Below, one piece after another: positions 8,695 through 16,418 of a DNA stretch of 44,953 nt; the first letter of the stretch is position 1, and each line of letters opens with the position of its first letter. The stretch comes from Bacteroidota bacterium. GTDB taxonomy: Bacteria; Bacteroidota; Bacteroidia; NS11-12g; UBA955. The notes beneath the pieces are model-generated. The model had not been told where the DNA came from. It made no database searches and worked only from the letters and a program-made list of their open reading frames with translations. The DNA lies in assembly GCA_027490055.1 (NCBI GenBank), contig JAIXYV010000055.1:1-44953 (forward strand). Reading direction: 5' to 3'. Position numbers and translations under genes: made by a program.

Positions 8695-9953
8695 CAGCTT
8701 TTAACGGTAATAATATCGGATAAGCGGGTGGTGTAACCCGGAGAGAGTTGTTCTTGTTTCATGCGCCAGATTCTGCCGCTGGCCTGTTTCGCTAAGCGCA
8801 GTTTCTGTTGTCCAAACCGGGCGTTCATTTTGTCCATAGCAGCCATCAGTGGAATATGCTTCGGGTTGCGGTTCTCGAATAGTTTTATTTGTTCATGTTT
8901 GTCGGGACTGAGGTCCATGACAATTACCCCAGCTTTTTTGTAATGATAGCCAGGTTTGAAAATTTTCCCCAGAGCATCAAGTGCAAAGCGACTGAGTTCT
9001 ATGGCTGAGTTGGTAGGGAAGGGCAGTTTAATTAATATATTCTTGCTGTATTGAGGAAGGTCGTCTCTATGGCCGTTGGTATGCAGAAACACCATCATGG
9101 TATTGCAGCAATCGTTTTGGCGGCGAAGTTTTTCGGCGCAAGAAACGGCAAAGTTAGAGACGCGTTCTTCGAGCTGGTGTAATTCTGTGAAGTTGCCGTC
9201 AAAAGATCTTGTAGTCGCAATATTCTTTTTATCTTTTACCTCATCTATTTTCAGAGTGGGAATTCCCTGCAGGTCGTGTTTCAAACGCAGTCCCACGATG
9301 CTCATTTGTTTTCTGACATACTCGTCGCTCAACTGGGTAAACTGCAGGGCGTTACTGACACCAATTTTTTTCAATCGTTGAGCGTGTGCGCCTCCAATGC
9401 CCCAAACATCTTCGGCCTTGGTCCATTTAAGGGCTTTGATTCTTTTTTCCTCGCTGTTAATGATATGGGTACTGCCAGTTTCGATCGGGAATTTCTTTGC
9501 AATTCTATTGGCGATTTTCGCCAATGCCTTGGTGGGAGCGATACCAATACTGATGGGAATACCAGTGCATTTTAATATACGTCTTCTGAGGATTTTACCA
9601 AGGTCTGCCAGTTGTGCGTCATTGAAACCCTGAAGGTTCAAAAAGGCTTCATCTATGCTATAGATTTCCATTTCATCGCAGTATTCGCTTAGCAGTTGCA
9701 TGACACGCTGACTCATGTCGCCGTATAGAGCGAAGTTGGCGGAGAAAACTTTTACCTGGTGTTTTTTAAAAAGCTCTTCGTATTCGAAAGCGGGAGCACC
9801 CATTGGAATTCCAAGTGCCTTTGCTTCGTTACTTCGCGCAATAGCGCAGCCATCGTTATTAGAGAGAACCACCACGGGTTGACCATTGAGGTCGGGGCGA
9901 AAGACTCTTTCGCATGAGACATAAAAGTTATTGCAGTCGACCAGGGCAAACAT
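8694..9953 (-). CDS. umuC: Y-family translesion DNA polymerase, UmuC-like
   Basis: 419 residues, matching the about 420 of UmuC. It is the catalytic subunit of DNA polymerase V, copying past lesions with low fidelity. Motifs: [17 protein letters not shown] at the N terminus (first catalytic Asp), [15 protein letters not shown], and [10 protein letters not shown] near residue 100 (catalytic Asp-Glu). Helix-hairpin-helix residues lie around 180-200 ([15 protein letters not shown]). A little-finger domain and a DUF4113-like C-terminal tail with [11 protein letters not shown] follow. Its ATG overlaps the umuD stop (TGATG). Confidence 0.96.
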   Translation of the reverse strand: MFALVDCNNFYVSCERVFRPDLNGQPVVVLSNNDGCAIARSNEAKALGIPMGAPAFEYEELFKKHQVKVFSANFALYGDMSQRVMQLLSEYCDEMEIYSIDEAFLNLQGFNDAQLADLGKILRRRILKCTGIPISIGIAPTKALAKIANRIAKKFPIETGSTHIINSEEKRIKALKWTKAEDVWGIGGAHAQRLKKIGVSNALQFTQLSDEYVRKQMSIVGLRLKHDLQGIPTLKIDEVKDKKNIATTRSFDGNFTELHQLEERVSNFAVSCAEKLRRQNDCCNTMMVFLHTNGHRDDLPQYSKNILIKLPFPTNSAIELSRFALDALGKIFKPGYHYKKAGVIVMDLSPDKHEQIKLFENRNPKHIPLMAAMDKMNARFGQQKLRLAKQASGRIWRMKQEQLSPGYTTRLSDIITVKS

Positions 9954-10405
9954 CAGGACATTTTTTTAATGACATGCGTGACGATGCCCCAGATCATGAA
10001 GTCGTTGTCTTCGGTTACTTTGATAGCTTGGTAAGAATCGTTAGCGGGTATTAGCCAGCAAGCGTTTTTTTCGAAGCGAATACGTTTAAGTGTAAATTCG
10101 CCATCGATGTAGCAAACTGCAATTTTATCATCTGCTGCTTCCAGGCTTTTATCGATCACGAGTAAATCCCCGTCGTGAATGCCTGCATCTTTCATTGAGT
10201 CGCCTTTCACTCTGCCATAGAAGGTAGATGAAGGGTGTTTAATAAGGTGACGGTTAAGGTCGATACTCAGATCTATAAAATCGAGGGCCGGCGACGGGAA
10301 TCCTGCACTGATCCCTGCGCTGATATAGGGCAGTTCCAGTTCCGAATCGGTATTGGCCGAGAAGATATCGAGTTGTTCGGAGTGATGCAGGATGATGGCG
10401 TTCAT
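9953..10405 (-). CDS. umuD: UmuD-like S24 self-cleaving peptidase
   Basis: 150 residues from the ATG at 10403-10405. UmuD cleaves its own N terminus under RecA control and then activates UmuC. The cleavage site is visible as Ala34-Gly35 in SAGFPSPA; the catalytic dyad is Ser70 (VKGDSM) and Lys107 (GEFTLKRI), separated by 37 residues exactly as in E. coli S60/K97. The frame stays open upstream to an ATG at 10507 (MCSMSTTPCELCVKKEM), but that extension lies in a repeated block, is not part of normal UmuD proteins, and contains a TAATTTTG promoter element, so the shorter start is preferred. Confidence 0.92.
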   Translation of the reverse strand: MNAIILHHSEQLDIFSANTDSELELPYISAGISAGFPSPALDFIDLSIDLNRHLIKHPSSTFYGRVKGDSMKDAGIHDGDLLVIDKSLEAADDKIAVCYIDGEFTLKRIRFEKNACWLIPANDSYQAIKVTEDNDFMIWGIVTHVIKKMS

Positions 10406-10411
10406 GCCAGA

Positions 10412-10446
10412 CAAAATTACAATTATTTTTTGGGAAACGGATGCAA
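10412..10446 (-). promoter_or_regulatory. Candidate umuD promoter (TTG-N24-TAATTTTG)
   Basis: On the minus strand TAATTTTG (complement of 10412-10419) lies 6 bases before the preferred umuD ATG, with TTG (10444-10446) 24 bases upstream. The spacing is a little long. If used, the mRNA would be almost leaderless. No obvious LexA operator was recognised. Confidence 0.5.
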
Positions 10447-10600
10447 GGATATCATCCATCTCTTTTTTGACACATAGCTCACACGGGGTAGTAGACATAG
10501 AACACAATAAGATCTTACAACCAACATATTAACGTCAGCCTCGCGCTGCGAGTTGTTTGAGTTGTTGAGGAAGTTTTGATTTTTAACATAAAGAATTTCG
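10443..10600. repeat. umuD-upstream repeat block, copy A
   Basis: About 150 bases match 44631-44790 in the same orientation. The core at 10489-10506 (GTAGTAGACATAGAACAC) is identical in both, and similarity extends through GACACATAG and TTAACATA on either side. In this copy the block is the umuD 5' region. Confidence 0.82.
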
Positions 10601-10648
10601 TTTAGAACGGGATTTGCGGGTGGAGGTATTGTCATCTCGTGATTATCC

Positions 10649-10700
10649 CACCCCCATATTGAACACGGCGTCTTTAGACGCCGTGTTCAATATGGGGGTG
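10649..10700. repeat. 25-bp perfect hairpin (extragenic palindrome)
   Basis: Left arm 10649-10673 (starting CACCCCCATATTGAAC) is perfectly complementary to the right arm 10676-10700, with a 2-base TT centre. It lies between umuD and the XRE gene, about 240 bases from each. A T-rich but interrupted tail follows on the plus strand, so it could terminate weakly. Confidence 0.9.
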
Positions 10701-10853
10701 CTTATCTTTTATTCTTTTTCTACCAATATTAGGTGTCTATCGACACCTTTAGATTCAGTAATGTTTTCGATCCGTTTTGTTGCATATAACACCGAATACG
10801 TTTAGGCTTTGCAACCCGTGGGCAAAAAAATCAATAGGATTTGCACGCTTCTG

Positions 10854-10881
10854 TATAACCGTCGGACCCGCGGTCCACGGT
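10854..10881. repeat. 28-bp GC-rich dispersed repeat, copy 1
   Basis: Identical at 25 of 28 positions to 15783-15810. It contains an imperfect palindrome around GACCCGCGGTCC. A degenerate third version (GGTCGGACC ... GTTCCACG) follows at 10885-10930. It stands out as GC-rich in an AT-rich gap. Confidence 0.78.
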
Positions 10882-10937
10882 AAAGGTCGGACCCCATAGT
10901 TCACGTCACAGGTCTGTCCCGCGTTCCACGAAAAAAC

Positions 10938-11345
10938 TCACAACCAATCGTTGTCGGGCTCGTATTTTTTGAGTTTGTTTTTGAGGATTCTGTTTTCCTC
11001 TTTGAGTGAGCGGATGACATCCAGAAGGGTAGACATATCGTCGTTGTGGTCACTCATGTTTTTAGTAGATATCTGAGAGATGGTAGCAGAACGTTTGTCA
11101 TTGCCCGGTTCACTCTCATTGTTCAGGGTGTTTAATACATCATCAGAATTGAATTCCAACAAAACGGAGCGACTCACATTTAAAATTTCAGCAATTTGGG
11201 TAATGCGTGAAAGGTTGATATCCGCATCACTTCTCTCGATCTTTCCATAGCCGCTAACACTCAGTCCCAGCTGATCTGCCATGTATTCCTGAGTATAGTT
11301 TCTCAGCTCTCTGATTTTTCTGATATTTTCTCTAAGTAATTTCAC
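10938..11345 (-). CDS. XRE-family HTH transcriptional regulator
   Basis: 135 residues with a GTG start at 11343-11345. Residues about 4-62 form an XRE/Cro-type helix-turn-helix (IRKIRELRNYTQEYMADQLGLSVSGYGKIERSDADINLSRITQIAEIL). The C terminus (residues about 105-130, LLDVIRSLKEENRILKNKLKKYE) is a short coiled coil, likely for dimerisation. This HTH-plus-coiled-coil layout is frequent in Bacteroidota. It is divergent from the large adhesin gene, 106 bases away, and could regulate that gene or itself; that is inference from position. Confidence 0.88.
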   Translation of the reverse strand: MKLLRENIRKIRELRNYTQEYMADQLGLSVSGYGKIERSDADINLSRITQIAEILNVSRSVLLEFNSDDVLNTLNNESEPGNDKRSATISQISTKNMSDHNDDMSTLLDVIRSLKEENRILKNKLKKYEPDNDWL

Positions 11346-11406
11346 TTACCCTAAAAGTAACATTTTAGTACAAATTACGGCATATTAGTCTATATAGTCA
11401 AGCACC

Positions 11407-11432
11407 TTGCTCGAATTCTCTCAATAAATTTG
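11407..11432 (+). promoter_or_regulatory. Candidate promoter of the adhesin gene
   Basis: TAAATTTG at 11425-11432 lies 19 bases before the ATG. The only upstream TTG (11407-11409) is 15 bases away, shorter than the usual 19-22. The A-rich stretch before the ATG fits Bacteroidota translation starts. Confidence 0.45.
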
Positions 11433-11451
11433 TAAAAAAATATAATCGCTT

Positions 11452-14400
11452 ATGAAAAGAATCTACCACTTAATCAAGTACAATGTCTCAATTCTGAGGT
11501 ATTTAATGCTGTTTCAAATTATGATAACGGCAGGGCTACTTAAAGCTTTTAACGGAGGAAGTTACACCATTAATCCTGGTCTGCCTGCTTCTTCTGTTAA
11601 CTACTTATCGGTAACAGCATTTGTTAACGATTTAAGAAACCTTACCCGCGGTGACGCAGGACCTGCTAACTATAATGTTGGTGGTGCCGGTGTTCAGGGT
11701 GCCATTACGGTGGACATTGCCACCGGTACTGGTCCGTATAACCAACAAATTAGCATTCCGGCTATTTTGGGTATGAGCGCCACCAGAACTGTTACTATCA
11801 ACGGTAATGGCGCTACATTGAGCTTTACACCAACTTCTACTGCTGCTGGAGCGGTGCTCGACATGAATGGCTCCGACTTCTTTATTATCAATAATTTAAC
11901 AATTGTCAATAACGCTACTTTCGGATATTGTGTTTGGTTAAGAAGTGCTGCCGACTTCAACATCTTTAGAAACTGTAGTTTCAGATGTCCTTCTATGAGT
12001 GGTACTACTACTGGTACTGCTTATGTTTGGATTTCAAACGGTACAACTTCACCATTTAACTATAGTAACGCTGGTAATAATAACCTGTTCGAGAACAATA
12101 ATCTAAGAACTGCAAACAGCAACGGTCCGTATTATGGTATCGTAATGGTGGGACCAACCACTTCGAGTTTAAACAATGCGAATTCTGGTAACAGATTCTT
12201 AAATAATAATATTCAGAACTGGCGCTATTGTGGATTCTTTATTTCTTATTGCTCTAATACAGAGTTCACTGGAAATACGGTTCACAACACCGACTACACA
12301 GTAACCTCTTTTAAATATGGTATCTATCTGAACTATGCGACAGGTGTGTTTAATAGTAACCGCTTATTCAATATCGATGGTTCTGGTGTTACTGGTAATA
12401 GCATATACCCAATCTATTACTATAATTTCAATAATACGACCAGAGGTAGTACATTGATTAATAATAGCGTTCATTGCCGTACTACTGGTTTTAATTACAA
12501 TTATATCTATAACTACGCGACTTTATTTGGTTCTGGTTTAAGTATCGTTAACAATACTTTTGCTCACGTATCTGGTACTACTGTAAATAATAACTCTACA
12601 ACTTATGTGGTATACGGTGGCTACTGGAGTGAGTTCAGAAACAATGTAATTTCATGCGACTTCCAGGGTACTGGTACTAAATACCTTTACTATGATTTTT
12701 CTGGTGCATCGCCTGCTGCATTTACACATAACAACTTCGATTTGAGATCTTCTGGTAATGCTAATATTGGATATGTATCTGGTGGTAACCGCACGTCTAT
12801 GACCGATATGTATCAGGCTGGTTTCAACACGACTAATATCAGTACTGATCCTTTGTATTTAAACGAAAATGCTGCTTCTGATTTACACCCAAGCTCATTG
12901 CCAATGTGTAACAAAGGTGTCAGAGTTACCGGTGTTAATAACGATCAAAGAAATAACGCGAGAAATACTCAGACACCAGATATCGGTGCTGTTGAGTATA
13001 CCGTTGACATCAGAGTAGAAGCCTTGTATTTACCATTGCCGCAAAATGTTTGCGCCGGTTACACCAGTAAACTTCGCGGTAGAATAAGAAATAATTCGGC
13101 CTTTCCATTGACAGGTGTTCAAATTGCTTCCAGATTAAATTTAGGTGGTAAAGCGGTAGTTAGACTTAACTCAACTTTAAATCCGGGTGATACCATGCTG
13201 GTTACTTTCCCTGATGATTTCCTTTTCAGCAGAGCTGGTCTAAATACACTAAGAATGTTCTCTGATTTTCCAGATGATGTTCCCCAAAACGATTCACAAG
13301 CTATTTCCTTTAATGTAACGCCTTCGCCAGGTGGTGGTGCTCTATCTTTCGTGGCGAGCTCTCAGGGTATTTTTGATTATCTAAACAGAGGCTATAGCGT
13401 TAATCCTTATGATGAGCCATTTGTTATGGAAATGACAGCTCCAAGAAAATATGATATGACCGACTTTGGTAGCAAATGGACCAATCAGATCTGGGTTAGT
13501 TCTGAAGCTGGAACCCAATTGCCAGGCAATACTATTATTTATGATCACAATAGCAATGGTCGTATCACCTTTGTAGCACCATCTAATATGCTTGACAGCA
13601 CTGTGATGATTTACATCAAAGTAAATGACTTAGTGACTGGATGCGATACCTTGTTCAAAAGAAAGTTAATTGTTGGGCCAAAAGGTTCTCCAAAATTTGT
13701 TCTGCCTTCTATCCTTTGCGATGGTTCTGAAATCTATTTCGAGAATCTTTCAACTGTATCTTCAGGACAACTTGTATTCCAGTGGGATTTCGGTGATGGT
13801 TCTGCCATCGACGATGCAAACAACCCAGTGCATCAGTTCCCTGCCTTCGGTACTTATACTGTAAAAATGCGCAGTATCACCGCTCCTTATGGCTTCATTA
13901 AAGACACTGTGTTCAATGTAAACATCAACGAAGTGCCTAATGTTAAATTCAAAGTTAGCAATGCTTGTATTGGTACTCCTGTAAGATTTATCAATTTAAC
14001 CAGTATTGGAAATGGTGTCATTCAATATGAATGGAATATGGGTGATGGCAGAGGTTCATCTACTGCTTCTCAACCAACTTATCTATACTCTAATGCAGGT
14101 GGCTACCGTGTGGAACTTAAAGCAACATCTAACGGATGTGTTAGCACTTACCAAAGAAATGCTTACGCTTTACCTAGACCAGTAGCTGGTTTCACAGTCA
14201 ATAAAAATGACTTCTGCGAGAATGAGCCAGTTGAATTCAAGAACGCTTCAACCTTATCATCAGGTACGCTTGGAAGTATCTGGAGTTTCTCTGAAGCAAA
14301 CAGCATTTCAACCGCTAAAAATCCAATTTACGATTTCAGAACTCCAGGCAGCAAACTAGTTCAATTAAAAGCGATTTCTGAATTCGGTTGCTCTGATTCA

Positions 14401-15435
14401 ACCACCAGAACTCTATCAATTAAAGCTGCTCCAGTTGCTGATTTCGGTTCTGATTTTACTTGTAACTTAACCCCGGGAAGATTGCTTAACAGAAGTAATA
14501 TCCCAGCAGGAGAAACCCCAGTTTACACATGGAGTTTGGGCGATGGTGCAGGAAAAAACAACGATGCATCTCCATTAGTAAAATGGCCTTCATCTGGCGA
14601 CAGAAATGTAAGTCTGCAAGTTAGATTAGGTAATGGCTGTACAGATAATGTTACACGTTTAATTACAGTATCAGAAGAGCCAGAAGCGTTCTTCAGAGCA
14701 GAAGATAAATGTGCTAATGATAATGTTGTGTTCGTTAACCAGTCAAAATGGAATCAAGGTGAAATAGCCTACAAATGGGAGTTTGGTGATGGTTTTAGCT
14801 CTGCTTTAGCTAATCCGACTCACGTATACACTAACACTGGAACCAGCTCTTACACGGTGAGTTTGATTGCCAATATCGTTGGTGGTTGTTCTGATACTTT
14901 CGTAAGATTAGTAACCATTAATCCGCTTCCAACCAGCTGTGATTTTGAAATCAAGAGAAACTATACCAATGGTCTGAAGAGTTTTGATTTTGTGCCACAG
15001 GCTTCTAATCAGAAAATAACTTATTCCTGGTTGTTAGGCGATGGTAACAAAGTGATCAGTGAAAACAAAGGTGTAAGTTATGTATACAATCACTTCAAGA
15101 AATATTGTGTAACCATGATTGCTACTAACGAAACTGGTTGCGAGTGCAAGCAAACAAAATGTGTGACTATTAATACTGATATCGATGAGTTAGATGCTGT
15201 TGCTTCAAAACTATCCGTATATCCTAATCCGAGTGCAGGTGTGTTTAATATCATGAACGCTTCTGACATGGCCATCGAGCAGATCCAATTGTTTGATGTT
15301 CACGGAAAATCCCTAACTGTTATGAGTGAAAATCTTGAAACAGTTGACCTGACTTCTTATGCAGACGGTATTTATATGCTGGAACTGACAGTAGGAGGTA
15401 ATAAATATGTAAAACGAGTGAGTGTTATAAAGTAG
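11452..15435 (+). CDS. Large T9SS-secreted beta-helix / PKD adhesin-like protein
   Basis: 1327 residues. After a signal peptide (about 1-33), residues about 60-500 have an Asn-rich repeated pattern (NNLTIVNNA, NLFENNNL, NRFLNNNIQNW) typical of right-handed parallel beta-helices, ending with TPDIGAVEY. Residues about 510-625 look like a CARDB-type domain. Six PKD-like domains follow, with W.fGDG/W.LGDG cores near 776, 859, 941 (degenerate, WSFSEA), 1024, 1106 and 1190. The last about 70 residues (LSVYPNPSAGVFNI ... YADGIYMLELTVGG.KYVKRV) are a type A T9SS sorting domain. It is expected at the cell surface, for attachment or glycan contact; no catalytic residues were recognised. A hairpin separates it from the next small gene. 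Confidence 0.9.
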   Translation: MKRIYHLIKYNVSILRYLMLFQIMITAGLLKAFNGGSYTINPGLPASSVNYLSVTAFVNDLRNLTRGDAGPANYNVGGAGVQGAITVDIATGTGPYNQQISIPAILGMSATRTVTINGNGATLSFTPTSTAAGAVLDMNGSDFFIINNLTIVNNATFGYCVWLRSAADFNIFRNCSFRCPSMSGTTTGTAYVWISNGTTSPFNYSNAGNNNLFENNNLRTANSNGPYYGIVMVGPTTSSLNNANSGNRFLNNNIQNWRYCGFFISYCSNTEFTGNTVHNTDYTVTSFKYGIYLNYATGVFNSNRLFNIDGSGVTGNSIYPIYYYNFNNTTRGSTLINNSVHCRTTGFNYNYIYNYATLFGSGLSIVNNTFAHVSGTTVNNNSTTYVVYGGYWSEFRNNVISCDFQGTGTKYLYYDFSGASPAAFTHNNFDLRSSGNANIGYVSGGNRTSMTDMYQAGFNTTNISTDPLYLNENAASDLHPSSLPMCNKGVRVTGVNNDQRNNARNTQTPDIGAVEYTVDIRVEALYLPLPQNVCAGYTSKLRGRIRNNSAFPLTGVQIASRLNLGGKAVVRLNSTLNPGDTMLVTFPDDFLFSRAGLNTLRMFSDFPDDVPQNDSQAISFNVTPSPGGGALSFVASSQGIFDYLNRGYSVNPYDEPFVMEMTAPRKYDMTDFGSKWTNQIWVSSEAGTQLPGNTIIYDHNSNGRITFVAPSNMLDSTVMIYIKVNDLVTGCDTLFKRKLIVGPKGSPKFVLPSILCDGSEIYFENLSTVSSGQLVFQWDFGDGSAIDDANNPVHQFPAFGTYTVKMRSITAPYGFIKDTVFNVNINEVPNVKFKVSNACIGTPVRFINLTSIGNGVIQYEWNMGDGRGSSTASQPTYLYSNAGGYRVELKATSNGCVSTYQRNAYALPRPVAGFTVNKNDFCENEPVEFKNASTLSSGTLGSIWSFSEANSISTAKNPIYDFRTPGSKLVQLKAISEFGCSDSTTRTLSIKAAPVADFGSDFTCNLTPGRLLNRSNIPAGETPVYTWSLGDGAGKNNDASPLVKWPSSGDRNVSLQVRLGNGCTDNVTRLITVSEEPEAFFRAEDKCANDNVVFVNQSKWNQGEIAYKWEFGDGFSSALANPTHVYTNTGTSSYTVSLIANIVGGCSDTFVRLVTINPLPTSCDFEIKRNYTNGLKSFDFVPQASNQKITYSWLLGDGNKVISENKGVSYVYNHFKKYCVTMIATNETGCECKQTKCVTINTDIDELDAVASKLSVYPNPSAGVFNIMNASDMAIEQIQLFDVHGKSLTVMSENLETVDLTSYADGIYMLELTVGGNKYVKRVSVIK

Positions 15436-15457
15436 ATTTAATCCAAATGTTTTAACC

Positions 15458-15489
15458 GCAGATGTTTCAGAATTTTCTGAAACATCTGC
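15458..15489. terminator. 14-bp perfect hairpin after the adhesin gene
   Basis: Stem GCAGATGTTTCAGA / TCTGAAACATCTGC with a 4-base loop, 22 bases after the stop codon. No T-run follows, so it may be an mRNA-stabilising or partial-termination structure ahead of the next gene at 15514. Confidence 0.6.
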
Positions 15490-15513
15490 TTACGGTAAGG
15501 AAATTTAAAAATT

Positions 15514-15813
15514 ATGAAAAACAACAATGAGTCCCTTCACCTGATTAAAGGTGAGTTTTCCCCTTCAGAAGCAAGAGAAGTTCTTCTGTCGCTATTCGAC
15601 TATAAGATACAGTATCATGAATTGCAGTTATTAAGTATGCGGGAGCGCGGAATGGAAGCCTATGCGCATTCAATTGATCGATTGAAGGAACTAAAAGCTA
15701 GTCGCGATAAAATATTAGCCTTAACTTCCACATATGGAGAATTAGGCGAACAATTAGAATTAGAAGCTGAAGTAGTGTTAAGTATAACCGTAAGACCCGC
15801 TGTCCACGGTTGA
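15514..15813 (+). CDS. Small conserved Bacteroidota protein, function unknown
   Basis: 99 residues. The core (LIKGEFSPSEAREVLLSLFDYKIQYHELQLLSMRERGMEAYAHSIDRLKELK) matches a recurrent family of small Bacteroidota hypotheticals with the pattern G.FtpeEA.evL..L...KI.fH......ER.G......S..RI.eLk. It appears fully helical and cytoplasmic. The last residues (TVRPAVHG) and the stop are encoded inside the 28-bp dispersed repeat at 15783-15810, so the native C terminus may have been altered by that element. Confidence 0.75.
   Translation: MKNNNESLHLIKGEFSPSEAREVLLSLFDYKIQYHELQLLSMRERGMEAYAHSIDRLKELKASRDKILALTSTYGELGEQLELEAEVVLSITVRPAVHG
15783..15810. repeat. 28-bp GC-rich dispersed repeat, copy 2
   Basis: 25 of 28 bases identical to 10854-10881. 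Here the repeat overlaps the 3' end of the small gene 15514-15813 and supplies its last codons. Confidence 0.78.
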
Positions 15814-15863
15814 TGAAAAGGACCCTTGTTTAGTGGAATTTCGGGGTCGATTCTTTGATTTAT

Positions 15864-15908
15864 ATCCCGGTATCCTGTAATTCATGGCAGGGTATCGGGA
15901 TTTTTTTT
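15864..15908 (+). terminator. Rho-independent terminator
   Basis: Stem ATCCCGGTATCCTG / CAGGGTATCGGGAT with a short loop and eight T. It closes the 11.4-15.8 kb plus-strand genes ahead of the convergent kinase operon. Confidence 0.85.
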
Positions 15909-15998
15909 GTGTTATGGTTTGCGTGAATGAGCCCTTCGAGATGCTCAGGGATTATGAATGCAAGGATATAATAGTTGTCGAAGGACGGTTTAAATCCA

Positions 15999-16412
15999 TT
16001 ACGAAGCCTCAGTATTTTGAATCTTTCCTAAAATCTCAATAAGCTTATCTTTAGTAAGAGGTTTGGTTAGATAATCGTTGACATTAGGGTTCGCTTTGGC
16101 GCGTTCCATATCATGGGCAGAAATTGAGGATGAGAACATAAAGAGCTGGATGTTTTTTCTTATTTCTGGCGCTATTTTACTGTATTCATCTAGGAACTCC
16201 CAACCATCCATTACCGGCATGCTGATATCAAGGAAAATAACATCAGGGAAATCGGATTCTTTCAGCATGTTTGCTTTGAAAAATTCCATCGCCTCATGTC
16301 CGTCACCATACTCAGAAATCTCAATACTGCTGTCTTGAGAATTGATGAGTTTTTTGGTTAGGAAAATGAGGATTTTGTCGTCGTCGATGATACAAATTTT
16401 TTTGGTGCTCAT
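15999..16412 (-). CDS. Single-domain response regulator (CheY-like)
   Basis: 137 residues consisting of one receiver domain. The phosphoacceptor is Asp62 in VIFLDISMPVMDGW. The acidic pocket is Asp10-Asp12, the switch serine lies in FMFSSS (94-96), and the conserved lysine is Lys117 in LTKPL. There is no output domain, so it signals by protein interaction or as a phosphorelay step. It begins 6 bases after the stop of the histidine kinase on the same strand, and is the probable cognate partner. The family resembles Rcp1-type receivers paired with light- or PAS-sensing kinases. Confidence 0.93.
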   Translation of the reverse strand: MSTKKICIIDDDKILIFLTKKLINSQDSSIEISEYGDGHEAMEFFKANMLKESDFPDVIFLDISMPVMDGWEFLDEYSKIAPEIRKNIQLFMFSSSISAHDMERAKANPNVNDYLTKPLTKDKLIEILGKIQNTEAS

Positions 16413-16418
16413 ATGCCT

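Noticed and set aside
10406-10507. N-terminal extension of UmuD from an ATG at 10507
   Set aside because: The extension lies in a repeated non-coding-like block, contains the likely promoter, and normal UmuD proteins start near the 10405 ATG.
10458-10600. rRNA or ITS fragment because of TTTAACATA-like strings
   Set aside because: No 16S or 23S sequence is adjacent, and the resemblance is limited to a few bases.
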